Part shown: piece by piece, positions 26,501-34,034 of the stretch | Position numbering within the stretch: position 1 is the stretch's first letter | How the letters are laid out: every line of letters starts with the position of its first letter | Assembly (NCBI GenBank): GCA_031256175.1 | Contig: JAIRRC010000009.1 | Span: 1 to 34,555 of the forward strand | DNA length: 34,555 bases | Direction of reading: 5' to 3' | Origin: Rickettsiales bacterium | Lineage (GTDB): Bacteria; Pseudomonadota; Alphaproteobacteria; Rs-D84 | Notes under the pieces: generated by a model | What the model was told of the DNA's origin: nothing | The model's input: the letters and a program-made list of their open reading frames with translations, nothing else | The model's database searches: none | Translations under genes and position numbers: made by a program

Positions 26501-27746
26501 CGGACAGGTCGTAGTAGTTCTTGTCGAAGCCATAGTGCGAGAAAAGGTTGGCTGCGGCGTCGACGGTCGGGCGCTCGCCGGGGCGCATGACGTTGTAGAT
26601 GTCGATAAGCGCGGCGTCGCGCGTGGCGTTCTTGTCCTCGGCCAGGGTGTTGCGAAGATGGGCGCCGTAATAGAATCGGTCGACGGATACCAGGCTGATG
26701 TTCTGCACGCCGAGCTTTAGGATGTCTTTAAGCACCATCTCTGTAATTTCGGTCGCGGCGGGATAAAGGACTTCGTCGCCATTCATGATTGGGTCGAAGA
26801 TATATTCGCCGACAAGGGAATCCTTGGCGATTGCGAATTCTTTCGAAATCTGTTGAAGCTTGGTTATCTTGCGCAGATTGAGGTTTTCGGTCTTCGTGGC
26901 GATGACCTTTCCGGCCTTGTCCAAAAGGTCGAAGTTCAGGCGGAATTGCCCAAGCTGTTTAAGGTTCTCGAAATCGCCGATGAAGCGTTCCTTGTCGGCG
27001 CGCAGAAGAACGGGCTTGTAATATATGCCAAGGATTTCCTGGTCGCTCATTCCGCGAATTGAAACGTCGCGCGGGTTTTCCATGAACTTCGCCTCGTCTT
27101 CCTTGGTCGGCATGCAGCGCAGAAATGTCGTCATAAGGATTTTGCGGCGGCGGTCTATGCGCGCGTAAATGACGTTGCGGATTTCGTCCATGTCAATCCA
27201 TGAACCGCGCTCCGGGATTATGCGGGCGGTGTGGACTTTGCGGTCGGAAAGGGTGCCGGTTCCCTCGTCCTCGCCGAATACGACGCCGCGACTGCGGTGG
27301 ATTTGCGAAACGATGACGCGCTCTGCGCCGTTGAAAATGAAAGTTCCGGTCTCGGTCATCATGGGAAGGTCGCCCATGAAAACTTCCTGGTCTTTTATGT
27401 CGCGAAGCGCCTTCTTTCCGGTTTCCGGTTCGATGTCCCACAGGGTCATGCGGAGCTTTAATTTCAAACGCGAAGCATAGGTCAAATTGCGGGCGATGCA
27501 CTCTTCGATGGTGTAGACGGGCTCTTCCAGCTTGTATTCGACGAATGCCAGCTCGGCGGCGCCGTTGTTGTCGCTGATTGGGAAAACCTGGCTGAACACG
27601 GCTTGAAGCCCCTTGTTCTTGCGGGCGGCGGGCAGGACGTCGGCCTGAATGAATTCTTTATACGATTCGATTTGCATGCTCATAAGGTCCGGGAGTTTAA
27701 GGTCAAGTGTCCTGTGAGCGAACGATTTTCTGAATTTAAGCGCCAT
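23577..27746 (-). CDS. rpoB: DNA-directed RNA polymerase subunit beta
   Basis: ORF extends to 27767 but MALKFRKSFAHR at 27746 has GGAG just upstream. PIQAPEGQNIGLINH, DKMAGRHGNKGIVS, GGQRFGEMETWALEAHGAA. Confidence 0.98.
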   Translation of the reverse strand: MALKFRKSFAHRTLDLKLPDLMSMQIESYKEFIQADVLPAARKNKGLQAVFSQVFPISDNNGAAELAFVEYKLEEPVYTIEECIARNLTYASRLKLKLRMTLWDIEPETGKKALRDIKDQEVFMGDLPMMTETGTFIFNGAERVIVSQIHRSRGVVFGEDEGTGTLSDRKVHTARIIPERGSWIDMDEIRNVIYARIDRRRKILMTTFLRCMPTKEDEAKFMENPRDVSIRGMSDQEILGIYYKPVLLRADKERFIGDFENLKQLGQFRLNFDLLDKAGKVIATKTENLNLRKITKLQQISKEFAIAKDSLVGEYIFDPIMNGDEVLYPAATEITEMVLKDILKLGVQNISLVSVDRFYYGAHLRNTLAEDKNATRDAALIDIYNVMRPGERPTVDAAANLFSHYGFDKNYYDLSEVGRFKMNTRLKVAEPADLEKERLLTKTDIVRIVAMLCAITDGKDKVDDVDHLSNRRVRTVGELMGDQIRIGMSRIERFVREQLASANIASSTPQDIINARQLVAAISEFFGSSPLSQLLEQTNPLAEIEHKRLVSALGPDGLNRERAGLDVRDVHPTYYGRICPIQAPEGQNIGLINHFSIYARVNKYGFIETPYYVVKGGAVTDELVYLTADEEATRKIAQGNSKLDDKRRLVDENVIARVDEEFIMVPRDEIDLIDVSTKQVISLATGLIPFLESDDANRALMGSNMQKQGVPLLRSDAPLVGTGIEGVIARDSKSALVAAHSGAVELVDAERIVVKRLNSRNVVMGVDIYNLKKFERSNSDKLIHQKPLVKTGDRVNAGDVIADGSCTEHGELALGRNVVVAFMPWRGYNYEDSIVISEKISREDTFTSLKIYKKEVRAKDTQLGQESFTRDIPNVGEHALRNLDESGIIYVGAHVKPGDILVGKVSPKAESSPTPEEDLLRAIFGEKALNVRDTSLRMAAGEEGVVVGVDILTRHGVIKDERTQMIEMQKIAKVNKAREVEREILEKGYSAQVFPLVLGKILVSGAGSLKPHMNRKLTEGVLETIRLGDIKKIVVKDSDTQEKVDVLKEQHVIALKELDERSDNLVKKIQEGNSLTAGVLKEVKVYIAHKMKLQPGDKMAGRHGNKGIVSNIVPVESMPHLADGTPVDIVLNPLGVPSRMNIGQILETHLGFASRGLGQQIDEMVEKIRAKRASADDLRTKLRKVYDDKNIAAQFEKMTNAEIMQQGELLRKGVPMATPSFDGALPEEIHKVLEQAGLPESGQVDLYDGVTGDKFARPVTVGIIYMMKLKHLVDEKIHARSTGHYTLITQQPLSGRANMGGQRFGEMETWALEAHGAAHILKEMLTVKSDDITGRNKMYEAVISGSTDIKTGIPEGFNVLTRELRAIGLNLAMKNREKVQEEEAEGTQE

Positions 27747-27856
27747 CTTATTTTCTCCATCTTTCATATGGAAACAACCTGTCGTCCCGGCAGAGCCCTT
27801 CTCCGCGCGTCATTCCGGCGGAGGCCGGAATCTCAGATTGTTCCTATCCTTTTCCC

Positions 27857-27911
27857 AACTCCCCCCTTGCGGGGGAGTCGAAAACCACAAAGTGGTTTTC
27901 GGTGGGGGGAC
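27857..27911 (+). repeat. Family A' palindromic repeat
   Basis: AACTCCCCCCTTGCGGGGGAGTCGAAAACCACAAAGTGGTTTTCGGTGGGGGGAC. Confidence 0.85.
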
Positions 27912-28051
27912 TAACCACGCGATGAATTCTTGTTCGGATTTTATTTCGAACCCGGGAAGACCATCAGCCCATCTCCCCTTTTATTTCTTTTGCATCAAAT
28001 GCAATAAAAATAGCTTTCCATTTCTATTGCACTCTTTTTAATAAACCCCAT

Positions 28052-28113
28052 AAGTTCCCCTCCTGCTCCGGGGTGCCGCCCGAAGCCTTGGCGAAGGGGG
28101 GCGGGGTGGTCTT
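28052..28113 (+). repeat. Family A palindromic repeat (long variant)
   Basis: AAGTTCCCCTCCTGCTCCGGGGTGCCGCCCGAAGCCTTGGCGAAGGGGGGCGGGGTGGTCTT; its right half recurs at 29502-29540. Confidence 0.85.
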
Positions 28114-28117
28114 GCCA

Positions 28118-28181
28118 CCCCCGCAACCGCGGGGGTAGGGGTCCCCACAAACCCGTCCTGTTATGGATTGGGTTTGTGGGG
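28118..28181 (-). promoter_or_regulatory. Tandem stem-loops in the rplL-rpoB intergenic region
   Basis: CCCCACAAACCC-15 nt-GGGTTTGTGGGG (28143-28181) and CCCCCGC-AACC-GCGGGGG (28118-28137). Confidence 0.6.
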
Positions 28182-28190
28182 AAGTTGTCC

Positions 28191-28556
28191 TTACTTCACT
28201 TCGACCTTGGCGCCTGCGCCTTCAAGCTGTGCCTTAAGCGCGTCGGCTTCTTCCTTCTTGACGCCGGTCTTGACCGGTTTCGGCGCTGACTCGACGAAAG
28301 TCTTGGACTCGATAAGTCCAAGCCCCGTTATGGCGCGGACTTCCTTGATGACGGCGGTCTTGTTTTCGCCCGCGGCGGCCAGTATGACGTCGAAAGTGTC
28401 CTTGACGTCGGCGGCGGGACCGGCGGGACCGGCGGCGACAGCGACGGCGGCGGCGGCGGAAACGCCCCAAACTTCTTCAAGCTTTTTCGACAATTCGACG
28501 GCTTCCAATACGGACAGCTTCGAAAGTTCTTCTACGATTTTTTCAATATTTGCCAT
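28191..28556 (-). CDS. rplL: 50S ribosomal protein L7/L12
   Basis: [43 protein letters not shown]...EKTxFDVIL-like C-terminal domain. Confidence 0.98.
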   Translation of the reverse strand: MANIEKIVEELSKLSVLEAVELSKKLEEVWGVSAAAAVAVAAGPAGPAADVKDTFDVILAAAGENKTAVIKEVRAITGLGLIESKTFVESAPKPVKTGVKKEEADALKAQLEGAGAKVEVK

Positions 28557-28575
28557 TTTATTTTTCCTTTCATTT

Positions 28576-28624
28576 AGTTCCCCTCCTGCGGAGGGGTGGC
28601 GGCTTCGCCGCCGGGGTGGTCTTT
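28576..28624 (+). repeat. Family A palindromic repeat
   Basis: AGTTCCCCTCCTGCGGAGGGGTGGCGGCTTCGCCGCCGGGGTGGTCTTT. Confidence 0.88.
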
Positions 28625-28626
28625 AA

Positions 28627-29103
28627 TTATTGTTTATTTCCATACTCTTTCGAAACACGCGCAAGCCTGCTTGCCGGCTCTACCAGCATGCGTGCGATAG
28701 TCGCGCGGATTTCGTTCAAAGACGGAAGCTTCGACAGGCGAACTATTCCGCTCGCGTCCATCATTTCCGAATCCATAAATCCGCCGAGAAGAACCAGCTT
28801 CTGGTTTGCTTCGGCGAATTTGGCAAGGACTTTCGTCGCGGCCAGCGGGTCCGTCGCGAAAACGACGGCGGTCGGCTTGTGCAAAAGCTCTTGAACAGGT
28901 TCGAACGTTGTGGATTTGAGGGCGATTCGCAATAAGCGGTTTTTCGTGACCCTGAACATGGACACTGCGGGCGCGAGCTCGCGGCGGAGTTTTTCCATGT
29001 CCTTGACGGCAACGCCGTCGTTCTGGACTACGAAAAGGCCTTTTGCGGAATCAAGTTCCTGCTTCAATGCACCGACCAGACTTTCTTTATCCTGACGTTT
29101 CAT
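28627..29103 (-). CDS. rplJ: 50S ribosomal protein L10
   Basis: MKRQDKESLVGALKQELDSAKGLFVVQNDGVAVKDMEKLRRELAPAVSMFRVTKNRLLRIAL. Confidence 0.95.
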   Translation of the reverse strand: MKRQDKESLVGALKQELDSAKGLFVVQNDGVAVKDMEKLRRELAPAVSMFRVTKNRLLRIALKSTTFEPVQELLHKPTAVVFATDPLAATKVLAKFAEANQKLVLLGGFMDSEMMDASGIVRLSKLPSLNEIRATIARMLVEPASRLARVSKEYGNKQ

Positions 29104-29136
29104 TGTTTGCTCCTTTACGTTTTACTTCTTCCCGGC

Positions 29137-29540
29137 TTATTGTCATTCCGACAAGGGTCGGAATCCCAATTTATTCCCGAACTTGTCGCCGAAGGCGACT
29201 CCATTCGTAAGAACCCGCCGGGGGCTCATCCTGTCCAAAGCTTCATTTTTTCCGCCTTGTCATTCCGCGGCTTGACCGCGGAATCTCGGCATAAATAAAA
29301 CTCTTCGTCTGGAATGGAAATTAAGACTCCTCGCTTCTGTCATCCCGGGCTTGACCCGGGACCTCATCCGCTAAAAGCCGCCATTCGTCTTAGACAGGCT
29401 CGGAACAATCGGACTCGCGCCCAACCGCCCCTAATCTTTTTCCTTTGTCATCCCGGGCGAAGACCCGGGACCTCATCCTTACCCGCCACCCCGGCAACCT
29501 GTCCGCCGAAGCCTTGGCGAAGGGGGGCGGGGTGGTCTTT
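29137..29540 (+). repeat. Dense array of family B/C/A palindromic repeats
   Basis: GTCATTCCGACAAGGGTCGGAATCCC, GTCGCCGAAGGCGACTC, GTCATTCCGCGGCTTGACCGCGGAATCTCGGC, GTCATCCCGGGCTTGACCCGGGACCTCATCC, GTCATCCCGGGCGAAGACCCGGGACCTCATCC, then a family A right half. Confidence 0.85.
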
Positions 29541-29543
29541 CTT

Positions 29544-30221
29544 TTATATACTCTTCACATCCAGTTTAAGCCCCGGCCCCTGGGTGGTGCTGACGCTCGC
29601 GCTGACGATATAGTTTCCCTTGACGCTCGCGGGCTTGGCCTTCTTCAAAGCGTCCAGCAGGGCGTTCGCGTTTTCAAGCAGCGCGGGGGTCTTGAACGAA
29701 ACTTTTCCAAAACCGGCGTGAATGATTCCGGCCTTCTCCGGGCGATACTCGATTTGCCCGGCCTTCGCAAGCTCGATGGCCTTCGCGGGATTCGCGGCGA
29801 CCGTTCCAAGCTTGGGATTCGGCATAAGTCCCTTCGGTCCCAGAATCTTCGCAATCTTGGACATCATGGGCATGGCCTCCGGCGTCGCGATTACGACGTC
29901 GAATTCCATATAACCGCCGGCAATCTTGTCAACCAAGTCGCTGTCGCCGACGACATCGGCCCCGGCTTTTTTCGCTTCGCTTTGCTTGTCTTTCGTTATG
30001 ACTGCGACGCGAACTTTCTTTCCGGTTCCATGCGGCAAAGACACCATCCCGCGGATATTCTGGTCGGCCTTCGTTACATCGATTCCAAGCTTGACGCAAA
30101 TGTCGAAAGTCTCGTCGAATTTTTTCGAAGCATACTTGCGCAAAGCCTCGATTGCCTCATTCAAAGTGTAAAGCTTCTCGCGGTCGAGCTTTTCAAAGCC
30201 CTTGATTTTTTTCGTAGTCAT
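29544..30221 (-). CDS. rplA: 50S ribosomal protein L1
   Basis: DETFDICVKLGIDVTKADQNIRGMVSLPHGTGKKVRVAVITK; GPKGLMPNPKLGTV. Confidence 0.98.
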   Translation of the reverse strand: MTTKKIKGFEKLDREKLYTLNEAIEALRKYASKKFDETFDICVKLGIDVTKADQNIRGMVSLPHGTGKKVRVAVITKDKQSEAKKAGADVVGDSDLVDKIAGGYMEFDVVIATPEAMPMMSKIAKILGPKGLMPNPKLGTVAANPAKAIELAKAGQIEYRPEKAGIIHAGFGKVSFKTPALLENANALLDALKKAKPASVKGNYIVSASVSTTQGPGLKLDVKSI

Positions 30222-30223
30222 GA

Positions 30224-30652
30224 TTAGCCCTCCACTTTTATGCCCATGGAGCGCGCCTGTCCCGCGACGATGTTCATGGCTGATTCGATTGACGTGCAGT
30301 TAAGGTCGGGCATTTTTTGTTCCGCGACTTTCTTCACTTGGTCTTTTGTTATCTTGGCGACGATGTCGAGGCCTGGTTTTTTGGACCCCTCTTTAAGACC
30401 GATGGCTTTCTTGATAAGGAAGCTGACGGGCGGAAGCTTCATGATGAATTCGAAGCTGCGGTCCGCATAAACCGTTATGATGACCGGAATGGGCATCATT
30501 TTTTCCTTGTCCTTGGTCGCGTCGTTGAATTGCTTGCAGAATTCCGCGATATTGACGCCCTTTGCGCCCAAAGCGGGGCCGATAGGCGGGGCGGGATTTG
30601 CCGCGCCTGCGGGAACCGTCAACTTAACGTATCCCTTTATTTCTTTTGCCAT
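30224..30652 (-). CDS. rplK: 50S ribosomal protein L11
   Basis: [50 protein letters not shown]. Confidence 0.98.
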   Translation of the reverse strand: MAKEIKGYVKLTVPAGAANPAPPIGPALGAKGVNIAEFCKQFNDATKDKEKMMPIPVIITVYADRSFEFIMKLPPVSFLIKKAIGLKEGSKKPGLDIVAKITKDQVKKVAEQKMPDLNCTSIESAMNIVAGQARSMGIKVEG

Positions 30653-30746
30653 TACCTACTCCTTTTTCATTTGTTATGATGGCCTTTCCGACTTGTCATT
30701 CCCGCGCAGGCGGGAATCTTAAATCGTATTTGCCTTTTTACCATTC

Positions 30747-30771
30747 CTGAAAAACCTTCATGGTTTTTCAG
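30747..30771. repeat. Perfect hairpin between the small ORF and rplK
   Basis: CTGAAAAACC-TTCAT-GGTTTTTCAG. Confidence 0.6.
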
Positions 30772-30854
30772 TAGAGTCATCGTGGTCCGGCATGGCTGCC
30801 CGCCACAATCTTGTCGATGTCATCCCGGGCTTGACCCGGGACCTCATCGAATTT

Positions 30855-31103
30855 CTACCCCCTCTGCCACGGGGTCCTTAACTCGGCCAGCGCGGCGAAC
30901 CTGACGACGTCGCGTTTTTCTCCGGATAGGAATTCCGGGAAAGCGTCCTTGTCGGCCGATTTTCCCAAACTATCCAAAGAATCTTCAGAGAGAACGCCTG
31001 GAAACCCGTCCTTGATGTCCCGTCTTGAAATCTCGTCGAACCTTTTCAAAGCCGCCTGCTCTTCGCTGGACATGGTCAAAGCCTCGCCGTAAGAAATATT
31101 CAT
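30855..31103 (-). CDS. Small hypothetical protein between nusG and rplK
   Basis: ATG overlaps the nusG stop (TGATG). MNISYGEALTMSSEEQAALKRFDEISRRDIKDGFPGVLSEDSLDSLGKSADKDAFPEFLSGEKRDVVRFAALAELRTPWQRG. Confidence 0.55.
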   Translation of the reverse strand: MNISYGEALTMSSEEQAALKRFDEISRRDIKDGFPGVLSEDSLDSLGKSADKDAFPEFLSGEKRDVVRFAALAELRTPWQRG

Positions 31104-31645
31104 CACAGCTTCTCCACCTGGTTGTAGTCCAGGTCGACCTGGGTCTCGCGCCCGAAGACAAGAATGGCGACGCGCATGCGCTGCCTCGTGTCGTCGGATT
31201 CCGAAATGACTCCGTTGAAGTTCGCGAAAGGCCCGTCGATGACGTGAACCTCCTGGCCGACTTCATAGGTGGCGTCGATATTGACCGAGCCTTCCTCCAT
31301 CTGACGCATAAGGTGCTTGACTTCGGACTCGGAAACGGGAATCGGCTTGTTGCGTTGGCCAAGGAACATGATGACGCCCGGCGTGGTCTTGACGAGCGAG
31401 AAAGTCTCGTCCGACATGACCATCTGCACGACGACATATCCCGGGAAGAATTTCTTTTCGGAAGCGACGCGCTTTCCGCGCTTGACTTCGACGACCTCGC
31501 GGGTCGGCACAAGGATTTCGCCGAATACGGCGTTAAGCTTCTGCTGGTCGATTTTCTCGCGCAGAAGTTTGACGACCTTCTGCTCGGTGTTGGATTGGAC
31601 GTTCACGACAAACCACTGGAAATTGTTGTTCATTAGAATATCCAC
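31103..31645 (-). CDS. nusG: Transcription termination/antitermination protein NusG
   Basis: FQWFVVNVQSNTEQKVVKLLREKI, FFPGYVVVQMVM, EVGQEVHVIDGPFANFNGVI (KOW). Confidence 0.97.
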   Translation of the reverse strand: MDILMNNNFQWFVVNVQSNTEQKVVKLLREKIDQQKLNAVFGEILVPTREVVEVKRGKRVASEKKFFPGYVVVQMVMSDETFSLVKTTPGVIMFLGQRNKPIPVSESEVKHLMRQMEEGSVNIDATYEVGQEVHVIDGPFANFNGVISESDDTRQRMRVAILVFGRETQVDLDYNQVEKL

Positions 31646-31806
31646 CCCACGATTTTATTTAGAATTGAATCAACGGCGAAAAAGAACAAAGCCATGACGC
31701 CCGCGAAAGTCATGATAAGGATTGCGGAGCGGACAACAACGCTGCGCGTCGGCCAGGTAATCTTGAAAGCCTCGGACCGGACGTCTTTTATGAAATTGAT
31801 AAAAAC
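31633..31806 (-). CDS. secE: Preprotein translocase subunit SecE (ORF extends to 31875 through a repeat; exact start uncertain)
   Basis: VFINFIKDVRSEAFKITWPTRSVVVRSAILIMTFAGVMALFFFAVDSILNKIVGWIF. Confidence 0.9.
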   Translation of the reverse strand, partial: VFINFIKDVRSEAFKITWPTRSVVVRSAILIMTFAGVMALFFFAVDSILNKIVGWIF

Positions 31807-31978
31807 CCTAATCCTGTTCACGTCAGTCCTTTTTTCCTTTGTCATCCCGGGCTTGACCCGGGACCTCATCCACACCCGTCATCCCCGCATCTACCATTCG
31901 TCATGCTGGCGAAGGCCAGCATCCAGTGAAAATTATCGCGAAGCGATTTCTTATTCCCTTGTCCACAGCCTAGTTTTT

Positions 31979-32054
31979 TGGCAGGGGCGAGAGGAATCGA
32001 ACCCCCGACACGCGGTTTTGGAGACCGCTGCTCTACCAACTGAGCTACACCCCT
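31979..32054 (-). tRNA. tRNA-Trp (CCA)
   Basis: AGGGGTGTAGCTCAGTTGGTAGAGCAGCGGTCTCCAAAACCGCGTGTCGGGGGTTCGATTCCTCTCGCCCCTGCCA. Confidence 0.96.
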
Positions 32055-32308
32055 ACTTGCGCGCATTACCTTCGGCTTGCATGGCAGAATAACACGGACT
32101 TTCAGAAATGCAAGCGAAAAGGAAGCCTTATTTTACATTTTAGCCCCGCCCCAGGCAAGCAGAAAAATAAGAAATAACTCCCCCCTTTGCGTGGACAAAA
32201 AACGGGGCCCGCCAATATCCCAGAAGCCAAGCCCTGCTATAAGCAAAGAAAAAGCCACTTTCAAAATATGGCAGAAACAATCCCGCCAACGAATAATATG
32301 CAAAAATG

Positions 32309-33145
32309 CTATATTATCAAACGCATAGCAGCAGTTTGATTGGAAATCCAAGCTTCTTGGTGATTATGATACAAAGATAAACGCTCATTTAATGCCTGAA
32401 CTCTTAAAAATGGCAAACCCTTGTTTTTATCATCTTCGGTTGGATTATCTATCCTGCGTTGCTCATCAAGACACCATTTTTCGAATGTTTTTGAGTCAGA
32501 AATTTTTGAATCGACTAGAAAATTGTTAGTTTTATAGGATGTGTATTTATATGCATCTAAAAGGGTTGGTTGTCCATCTCCATCAACATCAACTGGCGCT
32601 CTTAACCAATCGAAAAAATTGTATAAAAACACATTCGCAGACCAATGACACCTTCCATCGTTTATAGGCGAACTTATAGACGGATAAAAATTACTAGCCC
32701 CGATTACGCATATATCAGAATGCTTCGGCATATTGAAAATTCCGGAATAACACTGCCCAAGCAAAAGCAAACCATCGGTTAAACCTGGTATTTTCTGCAT
32801 TTTCTCTAACAAATGATTTGGTTTTATGTTTGATGAGCAATTTATACCGTTTATATCACCATGGGAAGAAACTACGCAGCCAAGAAACGATATATTGGAA
32901 AATCCGTTCAATATTTCTTCCAATCTATCCGTAGAATACAACTGACCGGCCGATAACCCATTTGCAGTCAGAATCTTGCTCGCGCTCTGGAAATCTGAAA
33001 AATAATATATATTTGATTCATTGTTCTGGCGTTCTTTTATAATTTTCGCCGCGTTTATTATATCAAACATGAAACGCGGACTGGATTCTTTCCCGCATAT
33101 GAATAACCATTTCGAATCATTAACATTGTTGAGAATGCGAACCAT
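32309..33145 (-). CDS. Caspase-like (peptidase C13/CD clan-like) protein
   Basis: His motif VVSSHGDINGINC and Cys motif LLLLGQCYSGIFNMP, followed by ICVIGASNFYPS and VDVDGDGQPTLLDAYKYTS. AT-rich compared with neighbours. Confidence 0.65.
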   Translation of the reverse strand: MVRILNNVNDSKWLFICGKESSPRFMFDIINAAKIIKERQNNESNIYYFSDFQSASKILTANGLSAGQLYSTDRLEEILNGFSNISFLGCVVSSHGDINGINCSSNIKPNHLLEKMQKIPGLTDGLLLLGQCYSGIFNMPKHSDICVIGASNFYPSISSPINDGRCHWSANVFLYNFFDWLRAPVDVDGDGQPTLLDAYKYTSYKTNNFLVDSKISDSKTFEKWCLDEQRRIDNPTEDDKNKGLPFLRVQALNERLSLYHNHQEAWISNQTAAMRLII

Positions 33146-33151
33146 TTTCTT

Positions 33152-33388
33152 TTACTCAGCGAATAACACTAAATCCGTTTTATCAAAATCATCCGAAGAT
33201 GACATACCTATTATTTTACCATTTTCATCAAGATAATAATTTACGTTATTCATAATATGTAAAATATATTTTACCCCAGAATTGCCACCCACATCTGATT
33301 TCTGAGCATACAGAGCTACGTTACCCAATTTTACTGCGTTCTTTATTTCTGAGTCCAAGTTTGGCAAATCAGAATAATTTTTTTGCAT
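33152..33388 (-). CDS. Small hypothetical protein upstream of the caspase-like gene
   Basis: 6 bp upstream of the caspase-like ORF; MQKNYSDLPNLDSEIKNAVKLGNVALYAQKSDVGGNSGVKYILHIMNNVNYYLDENGKIIGMSSSDDFDKTDLVLFAE. Confidence 0.6.
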   Translation of the reverse strand: MQKNYSDLPNLDSEIKNAVKLGNVALYAQKSDVGGNSGVKYILHIMNNVNYYLDENGKIIGMSSSDDFDKTDLVLFAE

Positions 33389-33423
33389 TTCACAAACCTC
33401 TATTGTTTATTCATAATATCATA

Positions 33424-33450
33424 AAATTGCCCTTTTTTGAAAGGCAATTT
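33424..33450 (-). terminator. Terminator-like hairpin after tRNA-Leu
   Basis: Minus strand AAATTGCCTTTCAAAAAAGGGCAATTTTAT. Confidence 0.65.
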
Positions 33451-33452
33451 CA

Positions 33453-33537
33453 TGGTGGGCAAGGGGGGAATCGAACCCCCAAACCTTTCGGCGGCAGATT
33501 TTGAGTCTGCTGCGTCTACCAGTTCCGCCACTTGCCC
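33453..33537 (-). tRNA. tRNA-Leu (CAA)
   Basis: Acceptor GGGCAAG/CTTGCCC, A73, CCA encoded; anticodon loop CTCAAAA; long variable arm; T-arm GGGGGTTCGATTCCCCC. Confidence 0.95.
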
Positions 33538-33551
33538 AATCTTCGCCACCT

Positions 33552-33597
33552 AAGTTCCCCTCCGGTGGAGGGGTGCGCGAAGCGCGGGGTGGTCTTT
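33552..33597 (+). repeat. Family A palindromic repeat
   Basis: AAGTTCCCCTCCGGTGGAGGGGTGCGCGAAGCGCGGGGTGGTCTTT. Confidence 0.88.
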
Positions 33598-33599
33598 AA

Positions 33600-33896
33600 T
33601 TATTTCTTCGCCTTCTTGGCGGTCTTCTTGGCAATCGCCTTCTTGATGGCGGCCATATCCGGGGTCAAACGCGAAATCGGCGTCGACATCACATACTCGT
33701 CCAAACCGCCGTGCTTGACCAGGGTTCGAAGCCCCGCGGTCGAAATACGGAACGTGAACTCGCGCCCCAGAATTTCGCTCTTGAATTTAAGCTCCTGCAA
33801 ATTGGGCTTGAACACGCGCTTGGTGCGGCGGTGCGAGTGGGAAACATTCATCCCGACCTCGGTTTTTCTTCCGGTTATCTGACAAATCCTTGGCAT
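33600..33896 (-). CDS. rpmB: 50S ribosomal protein L28
   Basis: MPRICQITGRKTEVGMNVSHSHRRTKRVFKPNLQELKFKSEILG; Lys/Ala-rich C-terminal tail. Confidence 0.96.
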   Translation of the reverse strand: MPRICQITGRKTEVGMNVSHSHRRTKRVFKPNLQELKFKSEILGREFTFRISTAGLRTLVKHGGLDEYVMSTPISRLTPDMAAIKKAIAKKTAKKAKK

Positions 33897-34034
33897 AATT
33901 TCATCCTTTTAATTAACGGAACGAATCCTACTCCGCCCCTTTTCCAAAGTCAAGTTTTTCATCTGTCATCCCGGGCTTGACCATCCCCCGCTCGTCACCC
34001 CGGCACAGGCCGGGGTCCATTGTATAAATCCTTC

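Noticed and set aside
25320-26720. Long plus-strand ORF (466 aa) and other long ORFs antisense to rpoB/rpoC (e.g. 21217..22389, 23568..24635)
   Set aside because: Fully antisense to highly conserved genes; compositionally odd, explained by codon bias of the sense gene lacking antisense stops.
29137-29540. CRISPR array
   Set aside because: Units are palindromes of variable stem sequence, without constant repeats and uniform spacers; no cas genes.
33711-33980. Plus-strand ORF over rpmB
   Set aside because: Antisense to a confident L28 gene.
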